This document shows, piece by piece, positions 18,313 to 26,688 of a DNA stretch of 64,000 nucleotides. This DNA comes from Desulfobotulus alkaliphilus. GTDB lineage: Bacteria; Desulfobacterota; Desulfobacteria; Desulfobacterales; ASO4-4. Below the pieces are notes generated by a model. It ran no database searches. It was not told the DNA's origin and worked only from the letters and a program-made list of their open reading frames with translations. Each line of letters begins with the position of its first letter. The first letter of the stretch is position 1. A program made the position numbers and the translations under genes. Location: contig NZ_VLLC01000014.1 in NCBI RefSeq assembly GCF_007830435.1, positions 1 to 64,000 of the forward strand, in the 5' to 3' direction.

Positions 18313-19393
18313 TGCCTATTTTAAGAAAATGAAGGACCGGGGTGGCAGTGATCTTCATATGACCATTGGTTTTCCGCCCCTGATCCGTTTCCGGGGAGAA
18401 CTGGTTCCCCTTGATGAGCCGGTTCTGACTCCGGATTCCAACCGGAGAATCCTCACGGAAATCATGCCTTCGGATAAGCTTGCCCATCTGGATGAAAACC
18501 TGGACTGTGACATGGCCTATGCCCTTGAAGGGGTCGGCCGGTTCCGGTGCAATTTCTTTTTCCAGAACCGGGGGATCGCTGCGGTTTTTCGTATTATTCC
18601 TACGGAGATCATGACACTGGAGCAACTGAATCTGCCACCTGTGATACGGACCATTGCTGAATTCCGTAAGGGGCTGGTGCTGGTCACAGGCCCGACGGGC
18701 AGCGGTAAATCCACAACTCTGGCAGCAATCATCGATTATATCAACAACACCCGCAATGCCCATATCATCACCATCGAAGATCCTCTGGAGTTTGTCCATC
18801 CCAATAAACAATGCCTTTTCACCCAGCGGGAAATCGGAACCCATGCCAGAAGTTTTGCCGATGCCCTGCGGGTGGCAAGCCGTGAAAATCCCGATGTGAT
18901 CCTTGTGGGGGAAATGCGGGATCTGGAGACCATCTCTCTGGCCCTGACCTGTGTGGAGCTGGGGATTCTTGTGTTCGGCACCCTGCACACCAACAGCGCG
19001 GCCAAGACCATTGACAGGATCATCAATGCCTTTCCGTCGGATCAGCAGGCCCAGACCCGGACCATGCTGGCCGATGCCTTGAGTGCCGTGGTGGCCCAGC
19101 AGCTTCTCAAAACCAGTGACGGAAAGGGCCGCTGTGCAGCCAACGAGGTGCTTTTGGGTTCTCCCGCCCTTGCCAGCATAATCCGGGACGGTAAAATTTC
19201 CCAGATCAGTTCCATTATCCAGACGGGCAGTGCAAGGGGGATGCAGACCATGGACCAGCATCTGACCCTGCTTGTGAGGGATAAGCGTATTACAAGGGAA
19301 GCGGCCTATGAAAAAGCCATAGATAAAAAACTTTTTGCATCCTCAGAAGAAAATCACGGTTATCTTACACGTGAAAACGCCAGGAATGCTTAA
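18299..19393 (+). CDS. pilT: PilT-type twitching motility retraction ATPase
   Basis: 364 residues from ATG 18299, with GGGAG seven bases upstream; GTG 18293 would add two residues. Canonical motifs are Walker A GPTGSGKSTT (131-140), Asp-box IEDPLEFVH, Walker B LVGEMRDLET and His-box LHTNSAAKTID with H230. PilT hexamers depolymerise type IV pili at the inner-membrane base. It is coupled to the upstream atypical paralogue, giving a PilT/PilU-like pair. No pilus structural genes are in the window apart from pilD. Confidence 0.9.
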   Translation: MAIIDAYFKKMKDRGGSDLHMTIGFPPLIRFRGELVPLDEPVLTPDSNRRILTEIMPSDKLAHLDENLDCDMAYALEGVGRFRCNFFFQNRGIAAVFRIIPTEIMTLEQLNLPPVIRTIAEFRKGLVLVTGPTGSGKSTTLAAIIDYINNTRNAHIITIEDPLEFVHPNKQCLFTQREIGTHARSFADALRVASRENPDVILVGEMRDLETISLALTCVELGILVFGTLHTNSAAKTIDRIINAFPSDQQAQTRTMLADALSAVVAQQLLKTSDGKGRCAANEVLLGSPALASIIRDGKISQISSIIQTGSARGMQTMDQHLTLLVRDKRITREAAYEKAIDKKLFASSEENHGYLTRENARNA

Positions 19394-19547
19394 GTTTTTA
19401 TGGCATAAGTATAAATATTTTTGACTTATTGCCTATCAGGGATTCAGCTGGAAAATGAACTGTATTTCAGGGCAAAGTCCTGCAAGGGCTTTTTTGCTGG
19501 TTGATTTTTTGGCAAATGCCTTTGTTTCTGCTGAGCGTTATTGCATT

Positions 19548-20834
19548 TTATGTTTGAAAGGCCATATCCCTTAAGAAAAGGGCAATTTGTGGAAAGGCAA
19601 CGATGAGAACACCGACAAGAATCAAGATGAAAATAAAGGGCGGGGTTCCCCGGATGACTTCCCAGTAGGGTCTTTTGAAAATGGCGATGGCCGTAAAGAT
19701 ATCACAGCCAAAGGGGGGAGTGGCCGAACCGATGGCAACCATGAGGGTAATGAGAACGCCCACCAGCACGGGGTCGAGTCCAGCATTGGCAACGGCAGGA
19801 GAGAAGATGGGGGTGAGGATGAGGATCACCACAATGGGATCGACAAACATACAGGCAATGAAAAAAGCAAGGGCAATGGCAAACATGACCATATAGGGCC
19901 CGGCTTCGTTTATGCCGATATTTGCCAGCAGGGTCTGGGGGATCTGGGCAAAGGACAGAATCCAGGAGAAGCCGTTGCCTACGGCTACCAGAATAAAGAC
20001 CACCGCCGTGATCAGTCCCGTTGATTTTGCTATCTTAAAAAGATCCGGCAGAAAAAGTGTGCGGAAAATCAGAAATTCCAGAATGATTGCATAGAGGACA
20101 CAGACCGCAGCCGCTTCCGTAGGGCTGAAAATGCCGCCGTAGATACCACCGACAATAATAAAGGGAAAACCTAAGGGCCAGAGGGCCTCTTTTACGGCAA
20201 GTCCCCGTTCTTTCCAGGTGGATCTGGGCTCTGTGGGAACTTTTTTGATGCTTGCGTAAATCATGCAGTATATGGAGAAAAGAAGAAGGATCAGCAGCCC
20301 CGGTCCGATACCTGCAATGAAAAGCTCGCCAATGGATGTGCCCGATATAATACCATAAAGAATCAGGCCGATGCTGGGCGGTATGAGAAAGGCAATATCG
20401 CTGGAGTTGATGATGAGGGCAAGGGTGAAGGAATCCTTGTAGCCTGCTTCCAGCATTCTGGGCCGCAGGGGAGAGCCGATGGCCACAACCGTTGCCTGGG
20501 TGGAGCCGGAAACAGCGCCAAAAAGCGTACAGGAAGCAGCGGTACTTACTGCCAGTCCGCCCTTGATATGACCGATAAAGGCCATGACCAGATTGACAAG
20601 ACGTTCCGATGAATGCCCCCTTGTCATGATTTCCGCAGCAAAGATGAACATGGGTACCGCAATGAGGGCTGTGGGACGGATTCCACCCATGAGCTGCTGT
20701 ATCAGGATATTCATCTGGGAGAAACCGTCAAAGGTCATATAAAAACCTGCAATGGCACCAACAATGAGGGGAATCATCATTGGAAAACCCATAATCAGCA
20801 GTACAACCATAATGGTCAGCATGATGGCTGCCAT
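19548..20834 (-). CDS. TRAP transporter large permease DctM-like
   Basis: 428 residues forming about 12 hydrophobic segments, typical of DctM (the 12-TM subunit of TRAP transporters). Typical stretches are PMFIFAAEIMTRG, TLFGAVSGSTQATVVAIGSP and LIIPPS-like LIPPSIGLILYGIISG. TRAP systems import carboxylates by a sodium gradient and need a DctP binding protein and a DctQ small permease. Neither is present on either side; the neighbouring genes are pilT and an unknown gene. It is therefore an orphan permease here, with partners presumably encoded elsewhere. Confidence 0.9.
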   Translation of the reverse strand: MAAIMLTIMVVLLIMGFPMMIPLIVGAIAGFYMTFDGFSQMNILIQQLMGGIRPTALIAVPMFIFAAEIMTRGHSSERLVNLVMAFIGHIKGGLAVSTAASCTLFGAVSGSTQATVVAIGSPLRPRMLEAGYKDSFTLALIINSSDIAFLIPPSIGLILYGIISGTSIGELFIAGIGPGLLILLLFSIYCMIYASIKKVPTEPRSTWKERGLAVKEALWPLGFPFIIVGGIYGGIFSPTEAAAVCVLYAIILEFLIFRTLFLPDLFKIAKSTGLITAVVFILVAVGNGFSWILSFAQIPQTLLANIGINEAGPYMVMFAIALAFFIACMFVDPIVVILILTPIFSPAVANAGLDPVLVGVLITLMVAIGSATPPFGCDIFTAIAIFKRPYWEVIRGTPPFIFILILVGVLIVAFPQIALFLRDMAFQT

Positions 20835-21099
20835 GGATCTTTCCTTTCTGACTTCAGCTCCGAAAAATTATGAAACTATTACCTGAAAAGTATCTTATAA
20901 TTTTTTAAAGATTATTTAATGCTCGTTGCTTCAGATGTCTGATTTTTTTATTTTTCAAAACTTTGTCACTTCTGTTCAAGCGTTTTTTTATGTGCTGTGA
21001 GTGATTTTTCTTTGAAACAAAAAATCCTCATGATTCAGTCTCTGGCAGATCAGGCGATGTGCCGTCTCGGAATGGATGCATGCCGGTGACAGTCATATT

Positions 21100-21132
21100 G
21101 TGAAAGCCATGCGCTTTCAGCATGGCTTTCAC
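21100..21132. repeat. Perfect 13-bp inverted repeat
   Basis: GTGAAAGCCATGC at 21100-21112 pairs with GCATGGCTTTCAC at 21120-21132 around a seven-base loop. No T-run follows in either direction, so it may be a regulatory hairpin rather than a terminator. Confidence 0.6.
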
Positions 21133-21160
21133 ACTTTCTTCCGTGGCAATGCCAGATTAA

Positions 21161-21197
21161 AAAGCCAAAATCCCGATACTTTACGGGTTTCGGCTTT
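21161..21197 (-). terminator. Rho-independent terminator after the gene at 21273
   Basis: An imperfect GC stem, AAAGCC..AAA.CCCG with CGGG.TTT.GGCTTT, reads into TTTTT on the minus strand and TTTTATTT on the plus strand. It lies about 75 bases after the leftward gene ending at 21273. Confidence 0.65.
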
Positions 21198-21272
21198 TAT
21201 TTAATAAATGCTTGAGGATGGCTTCACCCCGGTTTTATTGAAAACCGGATTATGGGCAGGACTATTTTGTCT

Positions 21273-21704
21273 TCAGGCCTTTTCCAGTGCCATGAAACGT
21301 TCCACCTGGGGATGGATGCAGTGGTAGATATCCTCATCGGATCCGTACACATCCACAACATCTTTGTTTTTGATGAGATCCTCTATGACAAAGGCCGTGA
21401 GATACAGGGAGACCACATTGGGGTTGGCAACGACCTGACGGTAGGGAGCAATTTTAAAATCAAGATCAAAGTCTTCCATCTTGCCCAGCTTTTCGAGACC
21501 CTGTGCAATCTGTGCCTGGAGTCCGTTTTTATTCGTGGTTTCAATGATCTCATTTTCCACAAGTTTCATGGAAACGGTATTGCTCAGCATGTCGGCATGG
21601 TTGCGAACCATATGCAAGGCCTGCCCCCGCTCCCGTTCTTTGGAGGATTCGATCCTGGAGAGGATTTTTGATTCACGGTTACTCGGGCGGAAAACCTTTG
21701 CCAT
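21273..21704 (-). CDS. Small protein of unknown function
   Basis: 143 residues, soluble, highly charged at the N-terminus (MAKVFRPSNRESKILSRIESSKERERG), then mainly helical with an alternating acidic pattern (GKMEDFDLDFKIAPYRQVV, LIKNKDVVDVYGSDEDIYHC). No family was recognised. ATG 21704 follows an AGAGGT ribosome-binding site. A terminator lies downstream, so it is probably a single-gene unit. Confidence 0.65.
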   Translation of the reverse strand: MAKVFRPSNRESKILSRIESSKERERGQALHMVRNHADMLSNTVSMKLVENEIIETTNKNGLQAQIAQGLEKLGKMEDFDLDFKIAPYRQVVANPNVVSLYLTAFVIEDLIKNKDVVDVYGSDEDIYHCIHPQVERFMALEKA

Positions 21705-21833
21705 TGAATGACCTCTGCGGCTTATGGTGTCAATGTAAACAGGGCTCCTGAATTATTCTGAACACGCCCTGCGTCAGTAATTCTGTATCATAGGGAAAGC
21801 CTTGTTCCGAAGCAAGAAAAACCTTTGTTTTTT

Positions 21834-23603
21834 TCAGCACCAGGCTTCAATTTGTATCTGAACGGCTTCGTCTTTTCCCCATCCTTTGCGGATACGAAAA
21901 AGGATGGTGTCCAGATGATGGGGGAAAAAGGCATTTTTTCCTGCACCAAAGACCACGGCGGTGACCCTCCGGACGCGTATGCATGCAGCCTGCCGCAGAA
22001 GAAGGCGGCGGTGTTTCCCATCGCTACCCATGGCAGTGTTTCCCATGACTTCCAGGTGGCGTGCCACAAAAAGAGGGGCCGGATTTTCCATGCCAAAGGG
22101 ACCTAGGGCCTGTATCTCATCCAGCAGTTCAGGACAAAGATCATCCAGGGTGATCAGGGCATCGGCAATGAAGGCCGGGGGCTGACCGATAATATCCTTG
22201 TGGCTGGTCATCAGAGAGCAGAATTCCTTCTGAAAGGAGAGGATATTTTTGGGTTGAATTCTGAACCCCGCTGCCATGGTGTGCCCTCCGAACTGTTCCA
22301 GCAGAGAACGGCAATGGCTTAAGCTTTTATAAAGATCAATGCCCGGAATGCTTCGGCCGGAAGCCTGACCATTTTCTCCGCGGGTGGCGATGAGGATGGC
22401 GGGTCTGTGGTGACGTCGGACCAGCCTTGAGGCCACAATGCCGATGACTCCGGGAGACCAGTCCTCACTGTGGAGAATCAGGGCCGGTTGTCGGGAAAGG
22501 GCTGGATTTTCTTTCAGGCAGTTTTCAATGGGCAGAAGAATACGGTTTTCTTCATCCTGACGGCTTCCGTTGAGCCGGTCCAGCTCCATGGCCATGGGCA
22601 TGGCCTCTTCCACTGAGCTGGCACAGAGCAGGCGGGTGGCAATCTCCGGGTGGGCCATGCGGCCTGCGGCATTGATGCGGGGAGCCAGACGGAAGGCAAT
22701 GGCTTCGCTGTCCAGATCCTCACAAGAGATACCAGCAACCCGGCACAGGGCCTGAATACCGGGCCTTGGATTTTTGCGTATGGCATTTATTCCTGCATGG
22801 ACCAGAATGCGGTTGATGCCCGTAAGGGGGACGAGGTCCGCCACGGTTCCGATGGCCACCAGATCCGTTTCCTGAAGCAGGGGAGGCTCAGGAAAACCTT
22901 CTTGCCAGAAACCGGCTTCCCTCAGTTTTTTCCGGATAGCCATGACAAGGTAAAAGGCAACACCCACGCCGGCAAGTTCCCTGAGGCCGGATCTGCAGTC
23001 AGGGCGCTGGGGGTTCACAATGGCAGAGGCATCGGGCAGGTGATCTCCGGGTCTGTGGTGGTCCGTAATGATCACATCCATTCCGTTTTTTCCAGCCTCA
23101 AGTACGGCATCATGGCTGGATATGCCACAGTCCACGGTGATGATCAGGCGGATGCCTGAACGGGCAAAATCCGGAATATGGGAGCTTTTCAGACCATAGC
23201 CTTCCTTTTCCCTGTGGGGCAGATGAAACCGCACTTCGGGGGTAACCCGCAGAAGAAATCCATAGACAAGGGCTGTGGATGTGACACCATCGGCATCGTA
23301 ATCCCCGAAAATCATGATGGGTTCCCGGTTAAAAACAGCCTGAACAATTCTTTCGGAAGCTCTGGAGAGGTCGCTGATGCTATCCGGATGGGGCAGGTTT
23401 TTCACGGAAGGGTGGAGGAACTTCCTTAAGGCCGTCATGCGGGTAAGGCCTCTGGCCGCCATGACTGCGGCGGTGGCAGGCAGGCAGCCTGTGGTCTGGA
23501 TGATTCGCTCACAGGCTTCTTCCGGAGCCTGCCTGAGGTGCCAGAGCAGGGGAGGGCGGCCTTGGGGGCTGTTTTTTTCCAAATATGGGATATTGTGCAT
23601 CAT
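21834..23603 (-). CDS. recJ: Single-stranded-DNA-specific exonuclease RecJ
   Basis: 589 residues, normal RecJ size. DHH-family motifs are present: DYDADG at residues 101-106, DCGIS, DHHRPG from residue 181, and NAAGRM, followed by the DHHA1 domain with GGHTMAAGF. RecJ is a Mn/Mg-dependent 5'-3' ssDNA exonuclease for recombination and mismatch repair. The start region has two adjacent ATGs (23603 and 23600). The first overlaps the stop of the upstream gene by one base (TGATG), so the two are coupled. Confidence 0.95.
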   Translation of the reverse strand: MMHNIPYLEKNSPQGRPPLLWHLRQAPEEACERIIQTTGCLPATAAVMAARGLTRMTALRKFLHPSVKNLPHPDSISDLSRASERIVQAVFNREPIMIFGDYDADGVTSTALVYGFLLRVTPEVRFHLPHREKEGYGLKSSHIPDFARSGIRLIITVDCGISSHDAVLEAGKNGMDVIITDHHRPGDHLPDASAIVNPQRPDCRSGLRELAGVGVAFYLVMAIRKKLREAGFWQEGFPEPPLLQETDLVAIGTVADLVPLTGINRILVHAGINAIRKNPRPGIQALCRVAGISCEDLDSEAIAFRLAPRINAAGRMAHPEIATRLLCASSVEEAMPMAMELDRLNGSRQDEENRILLPIENCLKENPALSRQPALILHSEDWSPGVIGIVASRLVRRHHRPAILIATRGENGQASGRSIPGIDLYKSLSHCRSLLEQFGGHTMAAGFRIQPKNILSFQKEFCSLMTSHKDIIGQPPAFIADALITLDDLCPELLDEIQALGPFGMENPAPLFVARHLEVMGNTAMGSDGKHRRLLLRQAACIRVRRVTAVVFGAGKNAFFPHHLDTILFRIRKGWGKDEAVQIQIEAWC

Positions 23604-24256
23604 CAGTTTTTTGATCTGTCGTAGGCGGCCACCTTACGTGCCAGTTCTGCCCATCGGAGTCCCTGAAGCTCCTTGGCCGCATCATGCTGGAGGCCTTTTT
23701 TCAGAATTTTTCTCCGGTCTCCGGCCTTGGTGACACCATAAAAAGGCAGCATGTGGAAAAAAGCCTCATCCATATATTCCCGCAAGGGGATGAGAACATC
23801 CTTTTTTCTTGTAAAAAAGGCATCCTCTCCTTCGGCACAGGGAGTTGTAAAAACATTGAAATGCCGACATGCAAGGGGCCGCATGGGATGAATGGCGCAG
23901 ATGCCCTTCACAAGAAAGACACAAGGATCACCGGGGGTATGCTTTTCAAGGCATGCGGCAAGATCGCTTCGCATGGGTTCTTCGAGTTTTTCCGTGACAT
24001 ACCATGTTATTCCCACCAGTTCAATGGGATATACGGGAATGGATCTGTGGGTGATGCAGCAGGCGGCACATCCCTTGGTACAGGCAAGTTTTCTTCCTTT
24101 TTTTTCTTCCCGGCGGATGGCCGCATCAACACCCTGATCGGCAATATGATAGGCGTCCAGCAGCATGGGCAGCCAGGCGTGTTTTTTTTCTGATTCCGGG
24201 AAAAAAAGGCGTTTGATGTGATGGGCAAGGGGCAGGGGGGTATTTTTTTTTGCCAT
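23603..24256 (-). CDS. YkgJ-type cysteine-cluster protein
   Basis: 217 residues. The signature is GCAACC near residue 70 and, further on, CVFL..GICAIHPMRPLACRHFN, the pattern of the YkgJ/UPF0153 family thought to hold zinc or an iron-sulfur centre. The remaining sequence is helical and basic, without membrane segments. Function is unknown in general. It is coupled to recJ by a one-base overlap; no functional link with RecJ is known to me. Confidence 0.82.
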   Translation of the reverse strand: MAKKNTPLPLAHHIKRLFFPESEKKHAWLPMLLDAYHIADQGVDAAIRREEKKGRKLACTKGCAACCITHRSIPVYPIELVGITWYVTEKLEEPMRSDLAACLEKHTPGDPCVFLVKGICAIHPMRPLACRHFNVFTTPCAEGEDAFFTRKKDVLIPLREYMDEAFFHMLPFYGVTKAGDRRKILKKGLQHDAAKELQGLRWAELARKVAAYDRSKN

Positions 24257-24356
24257 GGAAAATCCTTAAGATCAGATGTCCGGTCCGGGGAACAGAATTT
24301 TTTAAGCATCTTTCCATGACCGGAGTATCCTGTAGTAAAGCGGGAGCTGAATGGGA

Positions 24357-24782
24357 TCAGCGGTCGTTTTCCAGATAAAGATCCCTTAGAAGGCGTTTGA
24401 GAATGATGCGTTCCTCATGGGAAAAGGGAGCCAGAATTTCCTGGGAAACCTTTTCCCTGTCCCCATGGAGCATCTTTTGATGATCCATGGCCATCCGGGT
24501 AAGGGAGACGCGGATGACACGGCGGTCTTCCGTGTCACCGGTTTTATGAATCCATCCGGCCTCGGAAAGCCGTTCCAGCACACCGGATACGGTGGCATTA
24601 TCCAGAAGAAGGCGTTTACCTATTTCTCCTGCAGTCAGGGTTGCCTCATTGTATAAAGCTTCAAGGACCAGCCCCTGAACGGGTGTGAGACCATAGGGCT
24701 TCAGGTAACGTTTAAGAACGCCTTGCGCCTTCTGATTGGCTTTGGCCAGAAGAAAGACAATAAAATTCTGATAGCTTGGCAT
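24357..24782 (-). CDS. MarR-family transcriptional regulator
   Basis: 141 residues with a winged helix-turn-helix: GLTPVQGLVLEALYNEATL, GEIGKRLLLDNATVSGVLERL, the wing AGWIHKTGDTEDRRVIRVSLT and C-terminal dimerisation helices. Start ATG 24782 lies just downstream of two palindromes that could be its own operator. Target and ligand are unknown. Confidence 0.9.
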   Translation of the reverse strand: MPSYQNFIVFLLAKANQKAQGVLKRYLKPYGLTPVQGLVLEALYNEATLTAGEIGKRLLLDNATVSGVLERLSEAGWIHKTGDTEDRRVIRVSLTRMAMDHQKMLHGDREKVSQEILAPFSHEERIILKRLLRDLYLENDR

Positions 24783-24790
24783 AGTATTTC

Positions 24791-24814
24791 CCGGCGGTTC
24801 CGCCGGATATCCGG
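24791..24814 (-). promoter_or_regulatory. Overlapping palindromes upstream of the MarR gene
   Basis: CCGGCGGTTCCGCCGG (24791-24806, two 7-bp arms around TT) overlaps CCGGATATCCGG (24803-24814). They lie immediately 5' of the ATG, at the position of the leader or promoter, so they are candidates for an autoregulatory operator or an RBS-masking hairpin. Confidence 0.4.
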
Positions 24815-24945
24815 CTGATAAGGGGTGGTGGAGAAGGGGATGGCAGATTCCATTTTTTACTGCACAGACTTTTAGGAAGAACAGCGCGGTCTGTCAAGCG
24901 GGAGATTGTTTTCCTGCATTCTCCCTTGACATGGTATACTGCTCT

Positions 24946-24992
24946 GGCCTGCCCGCAGTAAAGGTTTTCTGCACGATATTCACGGGCAGGCC
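24946..24992. repeat. Perfect 10-bp inverted repeat downstream of the barrel gene
   Basis: GGCCTGCCCG (24946-24955) pairs with CGGGCAGGCC (24983-24992) around a 27-base loop. It sits just after the leftward barrel gene, so it may help end that transcript, but no T-run follows. Confidence 0.45.
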
Positions 24993-24999
24993 ATTCATT

Positions 25000-25575
25000 T
25001 TAAAATCTGTACTTCAGCCCCACATGCCAGGTGAAATAGTCAATTTCATCCAGCCCGTCATGACCGCCCACATAGCCTGCTGCTCCTTCAAGGATCCAGT
25101 GTTCACTGATGCTGCGCTCAAGGCCCATGCCCAGTTTGCCACAGGCCCGGGTGCGGTTGCTTACATAGCCGGGCAGCTTTTTTTCATCACCTTTGTAATT
25201 CACCGTCACATCCATGAGTCCCACACCCAGTCCAAGATAGGCCCGGGTCACTTCACCAAAGGGAGGGTAGTATTTGAACATAAGGATATAGGTGTTCACA
25301 TCCAGACTGTCCCGGGAAAAGGGATTATCCACATCAAATCTGCGCATGTGATCAAACTGGAATTCTGTTGCCAGAGCATCCATCCAGCGATACCCGATAT
25401 TTATTTGGGCTGCAAATGAATTGTCCTGATCCGGATCTATGTTAAAGTTTTCCACGGCGTAACCAATGGCAGCACCCACGGTAAAGGGTCTATCCACGTT
25501 AGCCGCTGATGCGGAAAAGGCCAGTGCGATACTGCAGATGGCAGTAAGTGTGAAACAAAGAATACGGTTGCGCAT
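25000..25575 (-). CDS. Outer-membrane beta-barrel protein (OmpW/OprF-like small porin fold)
   Basis: 191 residues from ATG 25575, which follows a strong AAGGAGG; longer in-frame readings upstream lack a ribosome-binding site. A signal peptide ends in SASAANVD. The body consists of amphipathic beta strands with frequent Gly and aromatics (FTVGAAIGYAVENF, AYLGLGVGLMDVTVNY) and ends in a terminal aromatic (LKYRF), typical of barrels inserted by BamA. It resembles small 8-stranded barrels. Ligand or function is not inferable. Confidence 0.8.
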   Translation of the reverse strand: MRNRILCFTLTAICSIALAFSASAANVDRPFTVGAAIGYAVENFNIDPDQDNSFAAQINIGYRWMDALATEFQFDHMRRFDVDNPFSRDSLDVNTYILMFKYYPPFGEVTRAYLGLGVGLMDVTVNYKGDEKKLPGYVSNRTRACGKLGMGLERSISEHWILEGAAGYVGGHDGLDEIDYFTWHVGLKYRF

Positions 25576-26113
25576 AGGTGCCTCCTTAATAAAAGAGTGA
25601 AAAAGATGTGCCCCGTTTCTTAGCCTTCGGGGCTGATGGGTTTTATACTGAGAGCTTGTTTTTGCAAGCTTGATACCATGTGAATATATAATCACCTTTC
25701 GAATGTAAATCCATTTTTTATTATAAGATATCGCTTGTTTCTTTTTTAGTTCTTTGATTTTGCTTTGTTTTTTAGTCATCTTTTTTGAAAATAAAAGGAA
25801 TTCTAAAGGCCTCAGCGATTGGGGTGGGAGACAGACGGATTCGGTGTCCGTAAATCAGCATTTTTTTTAAGAAGAGTGTCCGTTTTTTTGCCACTTTCAG
25901 CTTTTTACATATGAAACTGGCCGCTTTTTTTCTTTGTCCCGGAATATGCAAAGTGGTATGAATTAAAAACTTTGTTTCAATGCCAGATGATGCAGTATGG
26001 GATTTAATGGCCTGCAGGTCTGCGGATGGTTTCAGGGGAAGCAATCTTAGTCTGTAAAGCAGCTTTTCTAAAGTCGTCATTGCACCTAAAAAAATTACCG
26101 GAGGGGATTCTTT
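25576..26113. other. Intergenic region of about 540 bases
   Basis: AT-rich with poly-T stretches. A basic 102-codon open frame on the minus strand (25772-26080) has only a weak ribosome-binding site and no recognisable family; I do not call it a gene. The promoter of the barrel gene is presumably near 25620-25720. Confidence 0.4.
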
Positions 26114-26506
26114 ATGAAAAAAAGTATGCTGGTATGTTTTTTCACCATGTTGGCCATGGTTCTTTCTTCATCAGCATCTGCTGAAGGATTCAGCATCGGG
26201 CGTCTGATTGTTACGGAGGGCATTGAAGACAGGGAACCGGTGGGCAGAACCTCCTTGTTTCCTCCGGGTACATCCCGGGTTGTCTGCTTTCTTGAAGCAA
26301 GGGATATCCCCGAAGATACAAGGGCAACCGTTGTCTGGATTTATGGTGGCGTAGAAATTCATTCAGCAGAACTGCCCCTTTCGGCAGGCCCTCGCTGGCG
26401 GACCTGGGCAGAAAAAACGGTCCATGGTCTTCAGGGCTACTGGACTGTGGGCGTCCGTGATGAATCCGGAAATCTTGTCGGCGTGACCTCATTCATGATT
26501 GAATGA
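26114..26506 (+). CDS. Secreted DUF2914-like protein
   Basis: 130 residues with a signal peptide (MKKSMLVCFFTMLAMVL...SASAEG). The rest is a small beta domain with VVWIYGGVEIHSAELPL, GPRWRTWAEKT and the terminal GYWTVGVRDESGNLVG, which fits the DUF2914 family of short periplasmic domains. ATG 26114 follows GGAGGGG. Its role is unknown. Confidence 0.7.
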   Translation: MKKSMLVCFFTMLAMVLSSSASAEGFSIGRLIVTEGIEDREPVGRTSLFPPGTSRVVCFLEARDIPEDTRATVVWIYGGVEIHSAELPLSAGPRWRTWAEKTVHGLQGYWTVGVRDESGNLVGVTSFMIE

Positions 26507-26688
26507 TTTTAATAATATAATTGATGCCATTATTGTTTTTGGCAAACAGAATAAAATAGCCCATAGATTTTTTCCATGGTCCGGCTCTTTTACATTGGCA
26601 TTAGCAATTTGAATAACGGCCTTTTCTATACTAATTTTAAAGCCTTAACATCTGTACCATCTGTTTTATTGGAAAGGGCCGGATATTC

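Larger units (their letters stand above)
20835..21272. other. Intergenic region with two hairpins
   Basis: About 440 bases upstream of dctM and downstream of the next leftward gene. It is AT-rich at 20870-21010, a likely dctM promoter area. A perfect 13-bp hairpin lies at 21100-21132 and a terminator-like hairpin at 21161-21197. No gene is seen. Confidence 0.5.

Noticed and set aside
25772-26080. 102-codon basic open frame upstream of the barrel gene
   Set aside because: Weak ribosome-binding site, AT-rich, low-complexity translation and no recognisable family.
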